22,229 nt of DNA from an uncultured Enorma sp. (GCA_905210055.1 CAJLVH010000016.1:1-22229), one strand, 5' to 3'. Counted from the first letter of the stretch, positions 5,546 through 13,104 are shown. Numbers and translations: made by a program. The notes: generated by a model from the letters alone, not told the origin.

Positions 5546-6396
5546 ATGAGCGAGAATGCTATCCAGGAAACGACCGCCACGAACGCCGAGCCCCTGTCGC
5601 AAAAAGAGCTCAACGCGCTGTTCTGGCGCTATCAACTGCAGTACCTCTACTGCTGCAACCTTGAGAACTGGCACGGCAACTGCTACGCCTACGATATGAT
5701 CCCCCTGTACAAGAAATACTACGATGCAGAAGGTCAGAAGCAGGGCATGCTCCGCATGATTGACTTCATCAACACCGAGCAGACCACTGCGAGTGTGCTC
5801 TGGGGCATTCTTGTGGGCATGGAGGAGCAGAAGGCGCTCGGTGCCGACGTGGACGACGACATGATCCGTACGGTCAAGTCATCCCTCATGGGGCCTCTAG
5901 CGGGCATCGGCGACAGCCTCATCCAGGCAACGGTGCTCCCGCTGCTCACCACCATCGCCATCTCGCTTACGGGCACCGGCCCCTACAGCCCGCTCGGCGT
6001 CATCGCGTTCATCATCGCGACGCCGATCTTCTGTGGGTCTACGCGCGCTTCCTGTTCAACAAGGGCTATGAGCTCGGCAAGGACGCCATCACCATGCTCA
6101 TGGGCTCGGCGATCGAGAACATCAAGGTCGCCGTTCAGCTCTTCGGCATCGTGATCATCGGCGCCCTCTCCGCGAGCTATGTGAAGCTCACCACGCCGTT
6201 GCAGTTCGCCGCCTCGGCCGATGCCGACCCAGTCGTCTTGCAGTCGGTCATTGACGGCGTGTTCCCCAACGTGTTGAGCCTCCTGCTTGTGGTGGGATGC
6301 TGGTACCTCGTCGCCAAGAAGGGCGTTTCGGTCACGAAGATGATTTTCGGTCTCATGGCTGCCGTGCTCGTGCTCGGCCTTGTGGGAATCCTGTAG
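5546..6396 (+). pseudogene. PTS mannose-family EIID, interrupted by a 1-nt frameshift
   Basis: The first frame starts at 5546, one base after the EIIC stop. It encodes good EIID sequence: LFWRYQLQYLYCCNLEN, YDMIPLYKKYY, FINTEQTTASVLWG, MEEQKALGAD, SSLMGPLAGIGDS. EIID sequence ends near ATPIF at about 6030. It resumes in the +1-shifted frame as LWVYARFLFNKGYELGKD and runs to the TAG at 6394-6396. One missing C in TTCTG (expected TTCCTG) near 6031 explains it. With the base restored the product is 283 residues, normal for the family. A sequencing error or a real inactivating mutation are both possible. If real, the transporter would be non-functional, since EIIC needs EIID. Confidence 0.85.
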
Positions 6397-6404
6397 GATG
6401 AGCG

Positions 6405-7343
6405 ATGATGCGCATTTATCATATCGATCCCCTCTACAAGTCGTTTATCTGGGCGGGCAGGAAGCTCATCGACCGCTTCGGGATCGATACCGACCTGCCC
6501 ACCGTGGGAACCATCTACTGCGCCATCGCGCTGCCCGGCGAGTTGGACAACATCGTTCGCGAGACAGGCGAGCCGCTCTCGACGTTCTACGAGAAACATC
6601 GCGAGCTCTTCGCCTGCTCGGACGAGGTCTTTCCCGTCCGCATGACCATCACGTGCAACGAAGGCTTCCAGTCCTACCAGCTGCATCCCGACGACGCCTA
6701 TGCGTTCGTGCATGAGGGCTGCCGGGGGAAAGTATCGGGCGCGGTGACGCTCGATGACGAGGGTAGGACGGCCACGTGGCTGTTCGGTCACAAGGTTGGC
6801 TCGTTGGAGGAGTTCAAAGAGTGCGTGGAGCAGCAGGACTGGGGTCGGCTGTTCGGGACGATCGAGGTGCGAGACGGTGACTACGTCCACACGCCTGCCG
6901 GCGTGATCCATGGCGGTAAGGGTGCTGGTGCGATTTCGGCTACGTTCGGGACCAACAGCGATATCACGTATCGGTTCTTCGACGAGGGTCGCAATGATCC
7001 CGACCGCCCGCTCGCCTTGGACGATGTCTACGCATGCGTGCATTTTCCCGAGGTTCCGTTCTGTGTCGAGCCCCCGCAGCCTGTCGTGCTACCGGGGATG
7101 AAGCTCATCACCTATCACGACGTCGACGGCGAATACGTCGCCCTTCGCTTGCAGGTCGAGGAGAAGGCTTCCTACGAGTATGATTCCTTCCTCTTCATCA
7201 CTTGCGTGCGCGGGTCGGGGAGTATCGACGGCGTCTCGCTCGGGCTCGGGGAGACCCTTTTGGTGCCGGCGGGCTACGGCGCGTTCGAGCTCGCAGGGCC
7301 CATGGACTGCATCGCCATCTCCTATCACGAAAAGGAGGCGTAG
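6405..7343 (+). CDS. manA: Mannose-6-phosphate-isomerase-like cupin (class I)
   Basis: This is a type I phosphomannose-isomerase family protein of 312 residues, expected to interconvert mannose-6-phosphate and fructose-6-phosphate in the cytoplasm. Recognisable motifs are YQLHPDDAYAFVHE near residue 90, TPAGVIHGGKGAG near 165, and TNSDITYRFFDEGR, matching the NSDxTYRxxDxxR of Bacillus-type ManA. One oddity: where Bacillus ManA has GKTECW, carrying the metal-ligand glutamate, this protein has GKVSGA. It may bind metal differently or act on a related substrate. AGGATGAG precedes the start; ATGs at 6405 and 6408 are both usable. It follows EIID by 8 nt and is followed by the dehydrogenase at 3 nt, so it is part of the PTS operon. 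Confidence 0.8.
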   Translation: MMRIYHIDPLYKSFIWAGRKLIDRFGIDTDLPTVGTIYCAIALPGELDNIVRETGEPLSTFYEKHRELFACSDEVFPVRMTITCNEGFQSYQLHPDDAYAFVHEGCRGKVSGAVTLDDEGRTATWLFGHKVGSLEEFKECVEQQDWGRLFGTIEVRDGDYVHTPAGVIHGGKGAGAISATFGTNSDITYRFFDEGRNDPDRPLALDDVYACVHFPEVPFCVEPPQPVVLPGMKLITYHDVDGEYVALRLQVEEKASYEYDSFLFITCVRGSGSIDGVSLGLGETLLVPAGYGAFELAGPMDCIAISYHEKEA

Positions 7344-7346
7344 GCC

Positions 7347-8561
7347 ATGGAGCCTGAACGGGTCGTGATCGTGGGTGCCGGCCAGACCGGGCGCGGGATG
7401 TTCGGCGCCCTCTTCTTCGAAGAAGGGGGTTACCGCATCACCTTTGCGGACACCGACTCGCGGCTCATGGACGGCTTGCGCGAGCAGGGGTACTACACGG
7501 TCGAGGAGAAGGATCTGCTCTCGGGCGACGTGAGGCGCGTGCGCGTCTCGGGTTTCGAGTGCGTTGACGTCCACGACCGCGATGCGTACCTCGATGCCCT
7601 CGCACGCGCCTCCTACATCGCGACCGCGGTCTTCCCCGAATCGTTCGAGGACGTCGCCTCGGTGCTTGCCGATATGGTGCGCGTTCGTATGGAGCGGGGG
7701 ATAGACGCGCCGGTGGCTGTCATCTTGGGAGGAAATTTCGTCGGGCTTCGAGCGTATTTCCAGAAGGCGATCGAAGACGCGCTCTCCGATGCGGAGCGTG
7801 CCTTCGCCGCCGCGCACATGGCGCTCGCGACCTCGAAGGCGAATCGCAAGGTGGTGAACGCGGGCACGGTCGATGGCGACCGGTTTGCGCTCACCGGCGA
7901 CAACAAATCGGTGCTGCCCGTCGAGGATCGCCTTCCCTTCGGGGCGGGACATCGGTGTCCGTCGTTTTTCCAGCTCGATTCGAACGTCGAGCTCAGCATG
8001 ATCGAGAAGATCTGGAGTGAGAATCTCATCCACTGCTCGCTCGGCTTCATGGGGGCGTGCGCGGGGTACGAGACGGTGAACGAGGCGATTGAGGACGAGC
8101 GCATCGGCTCCCTGGCGCTCTATGCGTGGCACGAGGGCCGGCGCGCGCTCGACTCCGCCTATGGCATCCCCATCCCCGATGAAGCGGCCATCAAGGTCAT
8201 GATGGAGAAGTTCGATACCCCGTTCTTCCACGACCGCATCGCGCGGATCGTGCGCCAGCCCAAGCGCAAGCTCAAGAAGGGCGATCGGTTCCTGGGGCCG
8301 GCGATCCTGTGCATCAAGGAGGGAATCGTTCCCTACTTCATCGTACGCGCTGCCGCCCACGGCTTCTGCTACACAGACGAGCAGGAACCGGAGTCCGTCG
8401 AGATCGCGCGCCTGATCGAGAACGAGGGGGTCGATGAGGCCGTCCGCATCGTGTGTGACCTCGACCTTTCGGTTGTAGAAGAGCGGATCGCGCACGAGAT
8501 GCTCGTCGACGCGGTTCGCGAGGTCGCATGCCCTAGGTGGATGCCTCCTGCGCTGCGCTAG
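7347..8561 (+). CDS. Mannitol-1-phosphate 5-dehydrogenase-like protein
   Basis: This polyol-specific long-chain dehydrogenase of 404 residues would oxidise a hexitol phosphate to a ketose phosphate with NAD(P), or do the reverse. The Rossmann motif GAGQTGRGMFG lies at about residues 9-19. The family catalytic set KxxxxNxxH is present as K221, N226 and H229 in EKIWSENLIH. PKRKLKKGDRFLGPA matches the MtlD RKLxxxDRLxGPA stretch. AGGAGG at the end of the preceding gene is 7 nt before the ATG. MtlD (mannitol-1-phosphate to fructose-6-phosphate) is the closest named function I recognise. The exact polyol is open; fructuronate- or altronate-type reductases of the wider family are less likely given the MtlD-like motifs. 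Confidence 0.8.
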   Translation: MEPERVVIVGAGQTGRGMFGALFFEEGGYRITFADTDSRLMDGLREQGYYTVEEKDLLSGDVRRVRVSGFECVDVHDRDAYLDALARASYIATAVFPESFEDVASVLADMVRVRMERGIDAPVAVILGGNFVGLRAYFQKAIEDALSDAERAFAAAHMALATSKANRKVVNAGTVDGDRFALTGDNKSVLPVEDRLPFGAGHRCPSFFQLDSNVELSMIEKIWSENLIHCSLGFMGACAGYETVNEAIEDERIGSLALYAWHEGRRALDSAYGIPIPDEAAIKVMMEKFDTPFFHDRIARIVRQPKRKLKKGDRFLGPAILCIKEGIVPYFIVRAAAHGFCYTDEQEPESVEIARLIENEGVDEAVRIVCDLDLSVVEERIAHEMLVDAVREVACPRWMPPALR

Positions 8562-8594
8562 CTCACGGCAGGCCGCTTTACATCTTGGCGTATC

Positions 8595-8630
8595 ACGGGC
8601 ACCCCGGCAGCATGGCTTCGGGGCGCCCGT
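8595..8630 (+). terminator. Hairpin after the PTS operon
   Basis: Arms 8595-8606 (ACGGGCACCCCG) and 8619-8630 (CGGGGCGCCCGT) pair with one mismatch, 34 nt after the dehydrogenase stop. No T-run follows, so it may terminate weakly or stabilise the 3' end. Confidence 0.5.
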
Positions 8631-8689
8631 TGCCTAGTTATTGCGTGGTTATCCAGCATGCGACGTCGCTTTGTGCCGGTTGCTTCGGA

Positions 8690-8695
8690 TATAGT
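8690..8695 (+). promoter_or_regulatory. Possible -10 of the RpiR regulator gene
   Basis: TATAGT lies 40 bp before the regulator start and downstream of the operon hairpin. No convincing -35 is visible at 17 bp. It suggests the regulator has its own promoter. Confidence 0.4.
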
Positions 8696-8734
8696 GGAGC
8701 GTGGCTCAACGATTTTTTGCTGCGAGGATGAACG

Positions 8735-9565
8735 ATGTTTTCCACCAAAGTCAACAGCCTGTATACCAAGCTCACCATGACCGAGAAGAAGATTGCCGAC
8801 TACCTCATTATCAACGGCGGCGATGTAGATGGCGTGACCTCGTATGAGCTGGCTGAACGGTTGGGCATCGGGCAGGCGACAGTCGTTCGGTTCTCCAAGA
8901 AGCTCGGATACCGCATGTTCGGCGAGATGATCGACGATGCGAAGAACTCCGTGGGGGAGTCTTCCACCGAGATCCAGGAGAGCGATACGGCGTCCGACAT
9001 TTTGGAGAAGCTCGGTCAGCGCACCTGCGACATCATCCAGAGCATCCGTCAGAGCAACGATGCCGAGTGCTTCGTGCGCGCGGCGAAGCTGATTGACGGC
9101 GCCAAGAACATCGTCTGCTACGGCTACACCACAAGCAACCTCTTCGCGAGCTATCTTTCAGAGCTGCTCATCGAGATCGGCAAGGGCGCGCTGTGCGAAG
9201 ACAACTCCATCCTCACCAAGCGGCGCGTGTTCCAGCTCGATCCGCAGCGCGACGTGGTGGTCATCGTATCGAAGTCGGGCGAGAAATCTGAGCCGGTCGG
9301 CATCGCGGAGTATGCACGCAGCAGGGGAGTCCCCGTCATCGCAATCTCCAACGCAGGCAAGAACCCGCTGGTAGAGGCTTCAGACGTGCACCTCAAGGTA
9401 CTCGAGATCAGCGACCGATCGTCGCCCGCGGCCTCGATGGGAACGGATGCGGGGCTCGTTTACGTTGTCGAGACGCTCGCCGCCTGCGTGTTCCAATGCA
9501 ACCAGAAGCTCTACCGCAGGCAGTACGGCAACAACATCGTCGCAGCATTCTCCGAGCGCAAGTAG
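8735..9565 (+). CDS. RpiR-family transcriptional regulator (HTH + SIS)
   Basis: This 276-residue protein has an N-terminal HTH_6 domain: LTMTEKKIADYLI, then TSYELAERLGIGQATVVRFS with recognition helix near residues 46-55, then KKLGY. A SIS sugar-phosphate-binding domain occupies about 110-250 (AKLIDGAKNIVCYGYTTS; VVVIVSKSGEKSEPVGIAEY; GVPVIAISN). Such proteins sense phosphosugars and control sugar catabolism. Its position after the PTS-isomerase-dehydrogenase genes suggests that it controls them, with the phosphorylated substrate as effector. GAGGATGAACG precedes the ATG. It follows the PTS operon after 173 bp containing a hairpin and a -10, so it is probably a separate transcript. Confidence 0.9.
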   Translation: MFSTKVNSLYTKLTMTEKKIADYLIINGGDVDGVTSYELAERLGIGQATVVRFSKKLGYRMFGEMIDDAKNSVGESSTEIQESDTASDILEKLGQRTCDIIQSIRQSNDAECFVRAAKLIDGAKNIVCYGYTTSNLFASYLSELLIEIGKGALCEDNSILTKRRVFQLDPQRDVVVIVSKSGEKSEPVGIAEYARSRGVPVIAISNAGKNPLVEASDVHLKVLEISDRSSPAASMGTDAGLVYVVETLAACVFQCNQKLYRRQYGNNIVAAFSERK

Positions 9566-9572
9566 TCCACGG

Positions 9573-9602
9573 GCCGGCGGTTTCGATTCCGGCTCCGCCG
9601 GC
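9573..9602 (+). terminator. Hairpin after the RpiR gene
   Basis: Perfect 8-bp arms GCCGGCGG (9573-9580) and CCGCCGGC (9595-9602) lie 8 nt after the stop codon. No T-run follows. Confidence 0.45.
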
Positions 9603-9627
9603 GCGGAACGCGTTCTCCTCGCTCTGC

Positions 9628-9655
9628 TTACCTTGCCTTTACGCAACCTGATAAT
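9628..9655 (+). promoter_or_regulatory. Promoter of the membrane-protein pair
   Basis: GATAAT at 9650-9655 is a good -10, about 49 bp before the start at 9704. TTACCT at 9628-9633 is a weak -35 with a 16-bp spacer. Confidence 0.5.
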
Positions 9656-9703
9656 TCCGATGGGAAAATGGGGCAGTGTAAGACAGATGCGAGGAGGCTC
9701 GAT

Positions 9704-10387
9704 ATGAGCGTTGACCATGCCAGCTGGAGCTTGCCGTTCGACAAAACGCTTGCCACGAATATGTTCCGCGCCGAGAGCGACCGGTACAACAGGAAGGTGG
9801 GCATCGTCTCGACCATTCTGCTCGGCGGACTCGCTATCGCATATATCTGCGCACTTGTGTGGTCTGCCAAAACGGGCACCTCGCTCGACGTATCGGGCAA
9901 TCCGTATCTGTACGCAGTCGTGCTCGTGGGTGTCGCCGTGCTCGCCGTGTTCGTGGCGGTGCGCCCGGGAAGCGCGACGGCGTTCCGCAACCGCGTGGCG
10001 ATTCGCCAGCTCACCAAGCAATACGGCGGACGAGGTTTCGTCGTAGAGACCGAGGAGGCGGGGCTGCGATGCCGCATCGGAGACGATGAGCTTTCCGTTC
10101 CGTATGCTGCGATAACAAGATCCGCCATCGTGGATGGGGTGACCTGGCTCACCACGGCAGACGACCGCGATTCCTCGGTGCTCTACAACTTCATGGGAAT
10201 CAACTGGGCGCTGCGCGAGACGGGCTCCCTTTCGATTCCCGTCCCCAATGAGGTGCTGGCACAGCACCGGTCGCTCGTCGCCGATGTGCTCGCGGTGGGG
10301 AAAGACCAGCGCGCAGGCCTCAAGCAAGGTAGCGCCGCCACGATGAAGCTGCTATCCGAATTCATCGGCGAGGAAGCGGAAGCATGA
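9704..10387 (+). CDS. Hypothetical membrane protein with two helices and a cytoplasmic domain
   Basis: The 227-residue product begins MSVDHASWSLPFDKTLATNM. GAGGAGG lies 7 nt upstream, so this start is preferred over an in-frame ATG at 9668. Two close membrane helices follow: residues about 33-53 (VGIVSTILLGGLAIAYICAL) and about 70-90 (YLYAVVLVGVAVLAVFVAV). A soluble C-terminal part of about 130 residues comes next, containing FVVETEEAGLRCRIGD and WLTTADDRDSSVLY. This layout resembles proteins with two helices followed by a YcxB- or PH-like beta domain. That is only an impression from segment pattern. The gene overlaps the next one by 4 nt and the two probably form a pair. Confidence 0.7.
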   Translation: MSVDHASWSLPFDKTLATNMFRAESDRYNRKVGIVSTILLGGLAIAYICALVWSAKTGTSLDVSGNPYLYAVVLVGVAVLAVFVAVRPGSATAFRNRVAIRQLTKQYGGRGFVVETEEAGLRCRIGDDELSVPYAAITRSAIVDGVTWLTTADDRDSSVLYNFMGINWALRETGSLSIPVPNEVLAQHRSLVADVLAVGKDQRAGLKQGSAATMKLLSEFIGEEAEA

Positions 10388-10668
10388 CGGAGGCGATACT
10401 CGGGCTTCTCGGTCTGGCGGCCGTGTATGTAGCGTTTTTTCTGGGTCCAATGATTGCCGTGTACGGGGCGCGGCGCGCGCTCGCGCTCGAGCGGGGGATG
10501 ATTCGCACACTGATACTGGCCTTTGTTGCCGCCTCATTCGTCCTGGCGATGTGCGGCGCCTTCTCGGCGCTCATGTTCTGGCTCGACGCGACGTGGCCGC
10601 TCGTGTTCGCGAGCATCGTCGCCGGAATCGCTTCCTATGCGATCGCGGTCGTGGCGCGGCGGTTGTGA
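10384..10668 (+). CDS. Hypothetical small membrane protein
   Basis: The product is 94 residues and almost entirely hydrophobic, with three probable membrane helices: AILGLLGLAAVYVAFFLGPM, TLILAFVAASFVLAMCGAF and a C-terminal helix before VVARRL. The start overlaps the preceding stop as ATGA, so translation is coupled. No family is recognised. Its dependence on the upstream two-helix protein suggests that they act together in the membrane. Confidence 0.65.
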   Translation: MTEAILGLLGLAAVYVAFFLGPMIAVYGARRALALERGMIRTLILAFVAASFVLAMCGAFSALMFWLDATWPLVFASIVAGIASYAIAVVARRL

Positions 10669-10842
10669 GGTCGAGACCGAAGGTTTGACGGCGGTGACAG
10701 TGGCTGTCTTGGCGAGCGTTGCTCGATTATGGGATTTCTCGCAAGGCTCGCATGAATGCGGTGTAGGGAGATGGCGCGGCAGGCGCTCAGATGGCACAAT
10801 GGTGCGTCGGATAACCTGACGTAAACGCGAGGGGGACGTGCT

Positions 10843-11760
10843 ATGGCAGACGCAGAGGAGCTGTATTCGCTCGACGGAACTATCAGAGGCGCCGCGCCTG
10901 GCGGCATCGAAGAGGTCGAGGGTCGCATCGAGCGGCGCATTGCCTATTTCGAGCAACATGCGCCGATCCCGGTCGAGGTTCCTGCGACACCCGGCCCTGC
11001 TGGCCATGAGACGTTCGGCTGGATCGATTTCGGTCACCTGCCCAACACGCGCGATCTGGGCGGTCTCGTGGGCGCGGACGGGCGCACCGTCAAACGCGGC
11101 CTCTTGCTGCGCTCCGGCGCGCTTGGCTTCGGCAGCGACGAGGACCTCAGCCGCTTGCGCGACGAATACCATCTGAACCTCGTCGTCGACCTGCGCAACG
11201 TCGAGGAGCTTATCGAGATTCCCGATCCCATGGACGCCTTTCCCGGGGCACGCTACGTGCACGCCGATATCCTTGCTCGCAGCGTCGAGGGCATCACGCA
11301 GGAGAAGGCGACGCGCGACAAGGTCATGCGCGAGCGCCGCGAGTTCGAGCGCGCTATGCGTGAAGACCAGGGCGACGGCATGGAGGTCATGTATCGCTAC
11401 CTGCTGTTGAGCGAATCGGGCATGCTGGGCTACGGACGGCTCTTCCGCGAGATCCTCGAGCTCGACCATGGCGCGGCGCTCTGGCACTGCTCGGTCGGAC
11501 GCGACCGCTGCGGCATCGCGTCGGTACTCGTGGAGACGGCGCTCGGCGTTTCCTGGGAAGATATCGAGTCCGATTACCTCGCGACGAACATTTTCGCGAG
11601 CGATGAGCAGTCGTTCTCGTACCCGGCCGTCATGCGCGCGCTCTACGCCGCCCGCGATGGTGTGGTGGAGCAGTACGGCAGCCTCATGGGCTACATCAAC
11701 GCTGCGCTCGGGATCACCCCTACCGAGGTCGAGGAGCTGCGCGCTCGGTATCTGGCGTAG
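10843..11760 (+). CDS. Tyrosine-protein phosphatase (PF13350-like)
   Basis: This 305-residue protein of the bacterial tyrosine/serine phosphatase family dephosphorylates phosphotyrosine, phosphoserine or phosphoinositide-type substrates. The family marker PNTRDLGG is at residues 67-74. The P-loop is LWHCSVGRDRCG, with catalytic Cys216 and Arg222 in the CX5R arrangement. HCSVGRDRCG departs slightly from the common HCTAGKDRTG. RGLLLRSGAL and LNLVVDLRNVEEL also fit. GAGGGGG precedes the ATG. No signal peptide is visible, so it is probably cytoplasmic. It stands alone, converging on yaaA, and no kinase is nearby, so its target is unknown. Confidence 0.88.
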   Translation: MADAEELYSLDGTIRGAAPGGIEEVEGRIERRIAYFEQHAPIPVEVPATPGPAGHETFGWIDFGHLPNTRDLGGLVGADGRTVKRGLLLRSGALGFGSDEDLSRLRDEYHLNLVVDLRNVEELIEIPDPMDAFPGARYVHADILARSVEGITQEKATRDKVMRERREFERAMREDQGDGMEVMYRYLLLSESGMLGYGRLFREILELDHGAALWHCSVGRDRCGIASVLVETALGVSWEDIESDYLATNIFASDEQSFSYPAVMRALYAARDGVVEQYGSLMGYINAALGITPTEVEELRARYLA

Positions 11761-11813
11761 GGTCATTGCCGCCGTTCCGTTTCCGCCTCCTTTTGTTGAG
11801 TTGTCCTCTACCT

Positions 11814-11884
11814 CACTGCGTCGACATATTTCGACACTTTTTTGCTTTGGAAGCGGAAAAGTGTCGAAATATGTCGACGCAGTG
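11814..11884. repeat. 28-bp perfect palindrome between convergent genes
   Basis: Arms 11814-11841 and 11857-11884 are perfect 28-bp inverted copies, starting CACTGCGTCGACATATTTCG and ending CTTTT. The loop is 15 nt. The element sits between the phosphatase gene and the convergent yaaA, and its T-rich inner ends could work as a bidirectional terminator. The length and perfection exceed an ordinary terminator and suggest a dispersed palindromic element. Confidence 0.75.
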
Positions 11885-11941
11885 CATGTGTGCTCGCAGG
11901 GCGAACGGCTGAGTAACGGTGAGGGGAACGGTCGGCCGTAG

Positions 11942-12775
11942 TCAGGCGCGCAGAAAGACGAGCCTCGAGGCACGCCCGCCGTGTTCGGAAAGCTCCGGCG
12001 CTAAGCGATAGCCCACGTTGAAGGCAGTGAGTTCGGCAGCGTCTGCGCAGCTGCGCTCTGCCATCCAGCGCACCATGGAGCCGCGTGCGATCTTCGATGC
12101 CGTCGCCCGCTGCACGGCCTTGCCGTCGCGGAGCTCCTCGCCAAAGATGCAGGTAATGATCTGCGTGTCCGAGCTCAAGTGTGGCAGCACGGCCTTGGCG
12201 TACTCGACGCTCGCGAGGTTCACCACCGTCTGCCCGCCATTGGGGACGGGGGTTATTGGCTGGTGCGCGGTGATCGTCCGCGCGATGCGGTCGCCCCAAA
12301 ACGCATAGAGGTCGCGCGCTCCGTCGACGGCGAGGCGCGCGCCCATCTCCAAGCGATAGGGCTCGACGGCGTCGAACGGCCGCACGCACCCATAGAAGCC
12401 GGACACAATCCACAGATGCTCTTGCAGCCAGGTGAGTGCGTCGAGGTCGAGCACCTCGGGAGCAAGGCTGCGGTACTGGATGCCCACGTAGGAGAAGACG
12501 GCAGGGGAGACGAGCGTCGCGATGGCAGGGTCGTCGAGGACTGCCTCATCGCGCACGGCCTCGAAGCGGTCGAGCAGCTCCATGTTTTGGGCAAGCAGGG
12601 CGTCGTTCACGTTCCAAAGCCTGCGGAGCCCTTCCGCGCCTTCGTTTCGCTCGATGCGACGGAGCTCGTGGAAGAGTTGCTCCGTTTGCTCGGGAAACGG
12701 CGGGATACCGCGCGGTGCGAACGAATCGCGCGCGACGCGCATCTGCTTGGCGGGGGAGATGATGACCTGGAGCAT
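11942..12775 (-). CDS. yaaA: YaaA/DUF328 family protein (peroxide stress)
   Basis: This 277-residue YaaA family protein has in E. coli a role in limiting iron-driven oxidative damage during peroxide stress. Conserved stretches are in order: ISPAKQM at the N-terminus, SYVGIQYRSLAPEVLD, SGFYGCVRPFDAVEPYRLEM, LYAFWGDRIA, NLASVEYAKAVLP and KIARGSMVRWM, then FNVGYRL near the end. Length fits the family (about 250-260) with a slight excess. The ATG at 12775 starts directly with the conserved MLQVIISPAK, but the ribosome site, GAAAGAA, is weak. It is transcribed away from the ABC sugar operon and converges on the phosphatase gene. Confidence 0.93.
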   Translation of the reverse strand: MLQVIISPAKQMRVARDSFAPRGIPPFPEQTEQLFHELRRIERNEGAEGLRRLWNVNDALLAQNMELLDRFEAVRDEAVLDDPAIATLVSPAVFSYVGIQYRSLAPEVLDLDALTWLQEHLWIVSGFYGCVRPFDAVEPYRLEMGARLAVDGARDLYAFWGDRIARTITAHQPITPVPNGGQTVVNLASVEYAKAVLPHLSSDTQIITCIFGEELRDGKAVQRATASKIARGSMVRWMAERSCADAAELTAFNVGYRLAPELSEHGGRASRLVFLRA

Positions 12776-12871
12776 GGCGTTCTTTCGATGAGTCGATAGG
12801 TCGAATCAGGGGGGGCATGGCGTTGCTAGACCTGAGTCCGATTGTCTCATAGTGAGTCACATGAATCAGCC

Positions 12872-12887
12872 AAAAGGGACAGGCGCA
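12872..12887. repeat. AAAAGGGACAGG core element
   Basis: AAAAGGGACAGGCGCA is nearly the same as the core of the large inverted repeat at 20412-20487 (AAAAGGGGACAGGTGCA). Here it appears singly, flanked by TGAGTCA (12853-12859) and TGACTCA (12895-12901). It may be a decayed or half copy of the same repeat family. Confidence 0.45.
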
Positions 12888-12893
12888 TGTTGA

Positions 12894-12971
12894 ATGACTC
12901 AAAACAACCCCGTCCCCAAATGAGTCAAATGAGTCAAATGACTCAAAACGACCCCGTCCCCAAATGAGTCA
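12894..12971. repeat. Two 34-bp direct repeats bounded by TGACTCA/TGAGTCA
   Basis: Copies at 12894-12927 and 12938-12971 differ at one position. Each starts ATGACTCAAAAC, carries ACCCCGTCCCCAAA and ends TGAGTCA, so each unit is itself flanked by inverted heptamers. They are separated by 10 bp that contain another TGAGTCA. Only two units are present. Confidence 0.7.
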
Positions 12972-12984
12972 CCGTGGGGCGTAG

Positions 12985-12998
12985 TGGAACAGTTTCCA
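12985..12998. promoter_or_regulatory. Possible auxiliary LacI-type operator
   Basis: TGGAACAGTTTCCA resembles the perfect TGGAAACGTTTCCA site downstream, with the two central base pairs changed. Its centre is 79 bp upstream of the next site. Confidence 0.35.
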
Positions 12999-13063
12999 TA
13001 GCATCGACCGTTCGCCGAATGGTGAACGGTGAACGGTGATACGTCTGCCGTGAACGGTATTTT

Positions 13064-13076
13064 TGGAAACGTTTCA
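13064..13076. promoter_or_regulatory. LacI-type operator O1
   Basis: TGGAAACGTTTCA has a perfect GAAAC/GTTTC core. It lies just upstream of the promoter of the sugar-binding-protein gene. It is 56 bp, centre to centre, from the second site. Confidence 0.75.
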
Positions 13077-13104
13077 TTCCAAAGTTTTACAAGCGTGCAA
13101 TAAT
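13077..13104 (+). promoter_or_regulatory. Promoter of the ABC sugar operon
   Basis: AATAAT at 13099-13104 is preceded by TG one base upstream, an extended -10. TTCCAA (13077-13082) is a weak -35 with a 16-bp spacer. The promoter lies between two LacI-type operators, the layout of a repressible sugar operon. Confidence 0.5.

Noticed and set aside
12894..12971. Possible CRISPR array
   Set aside because: Only two units with a 10-bp gap that repeats the unit end. No spacers of proper length and no cas genes.
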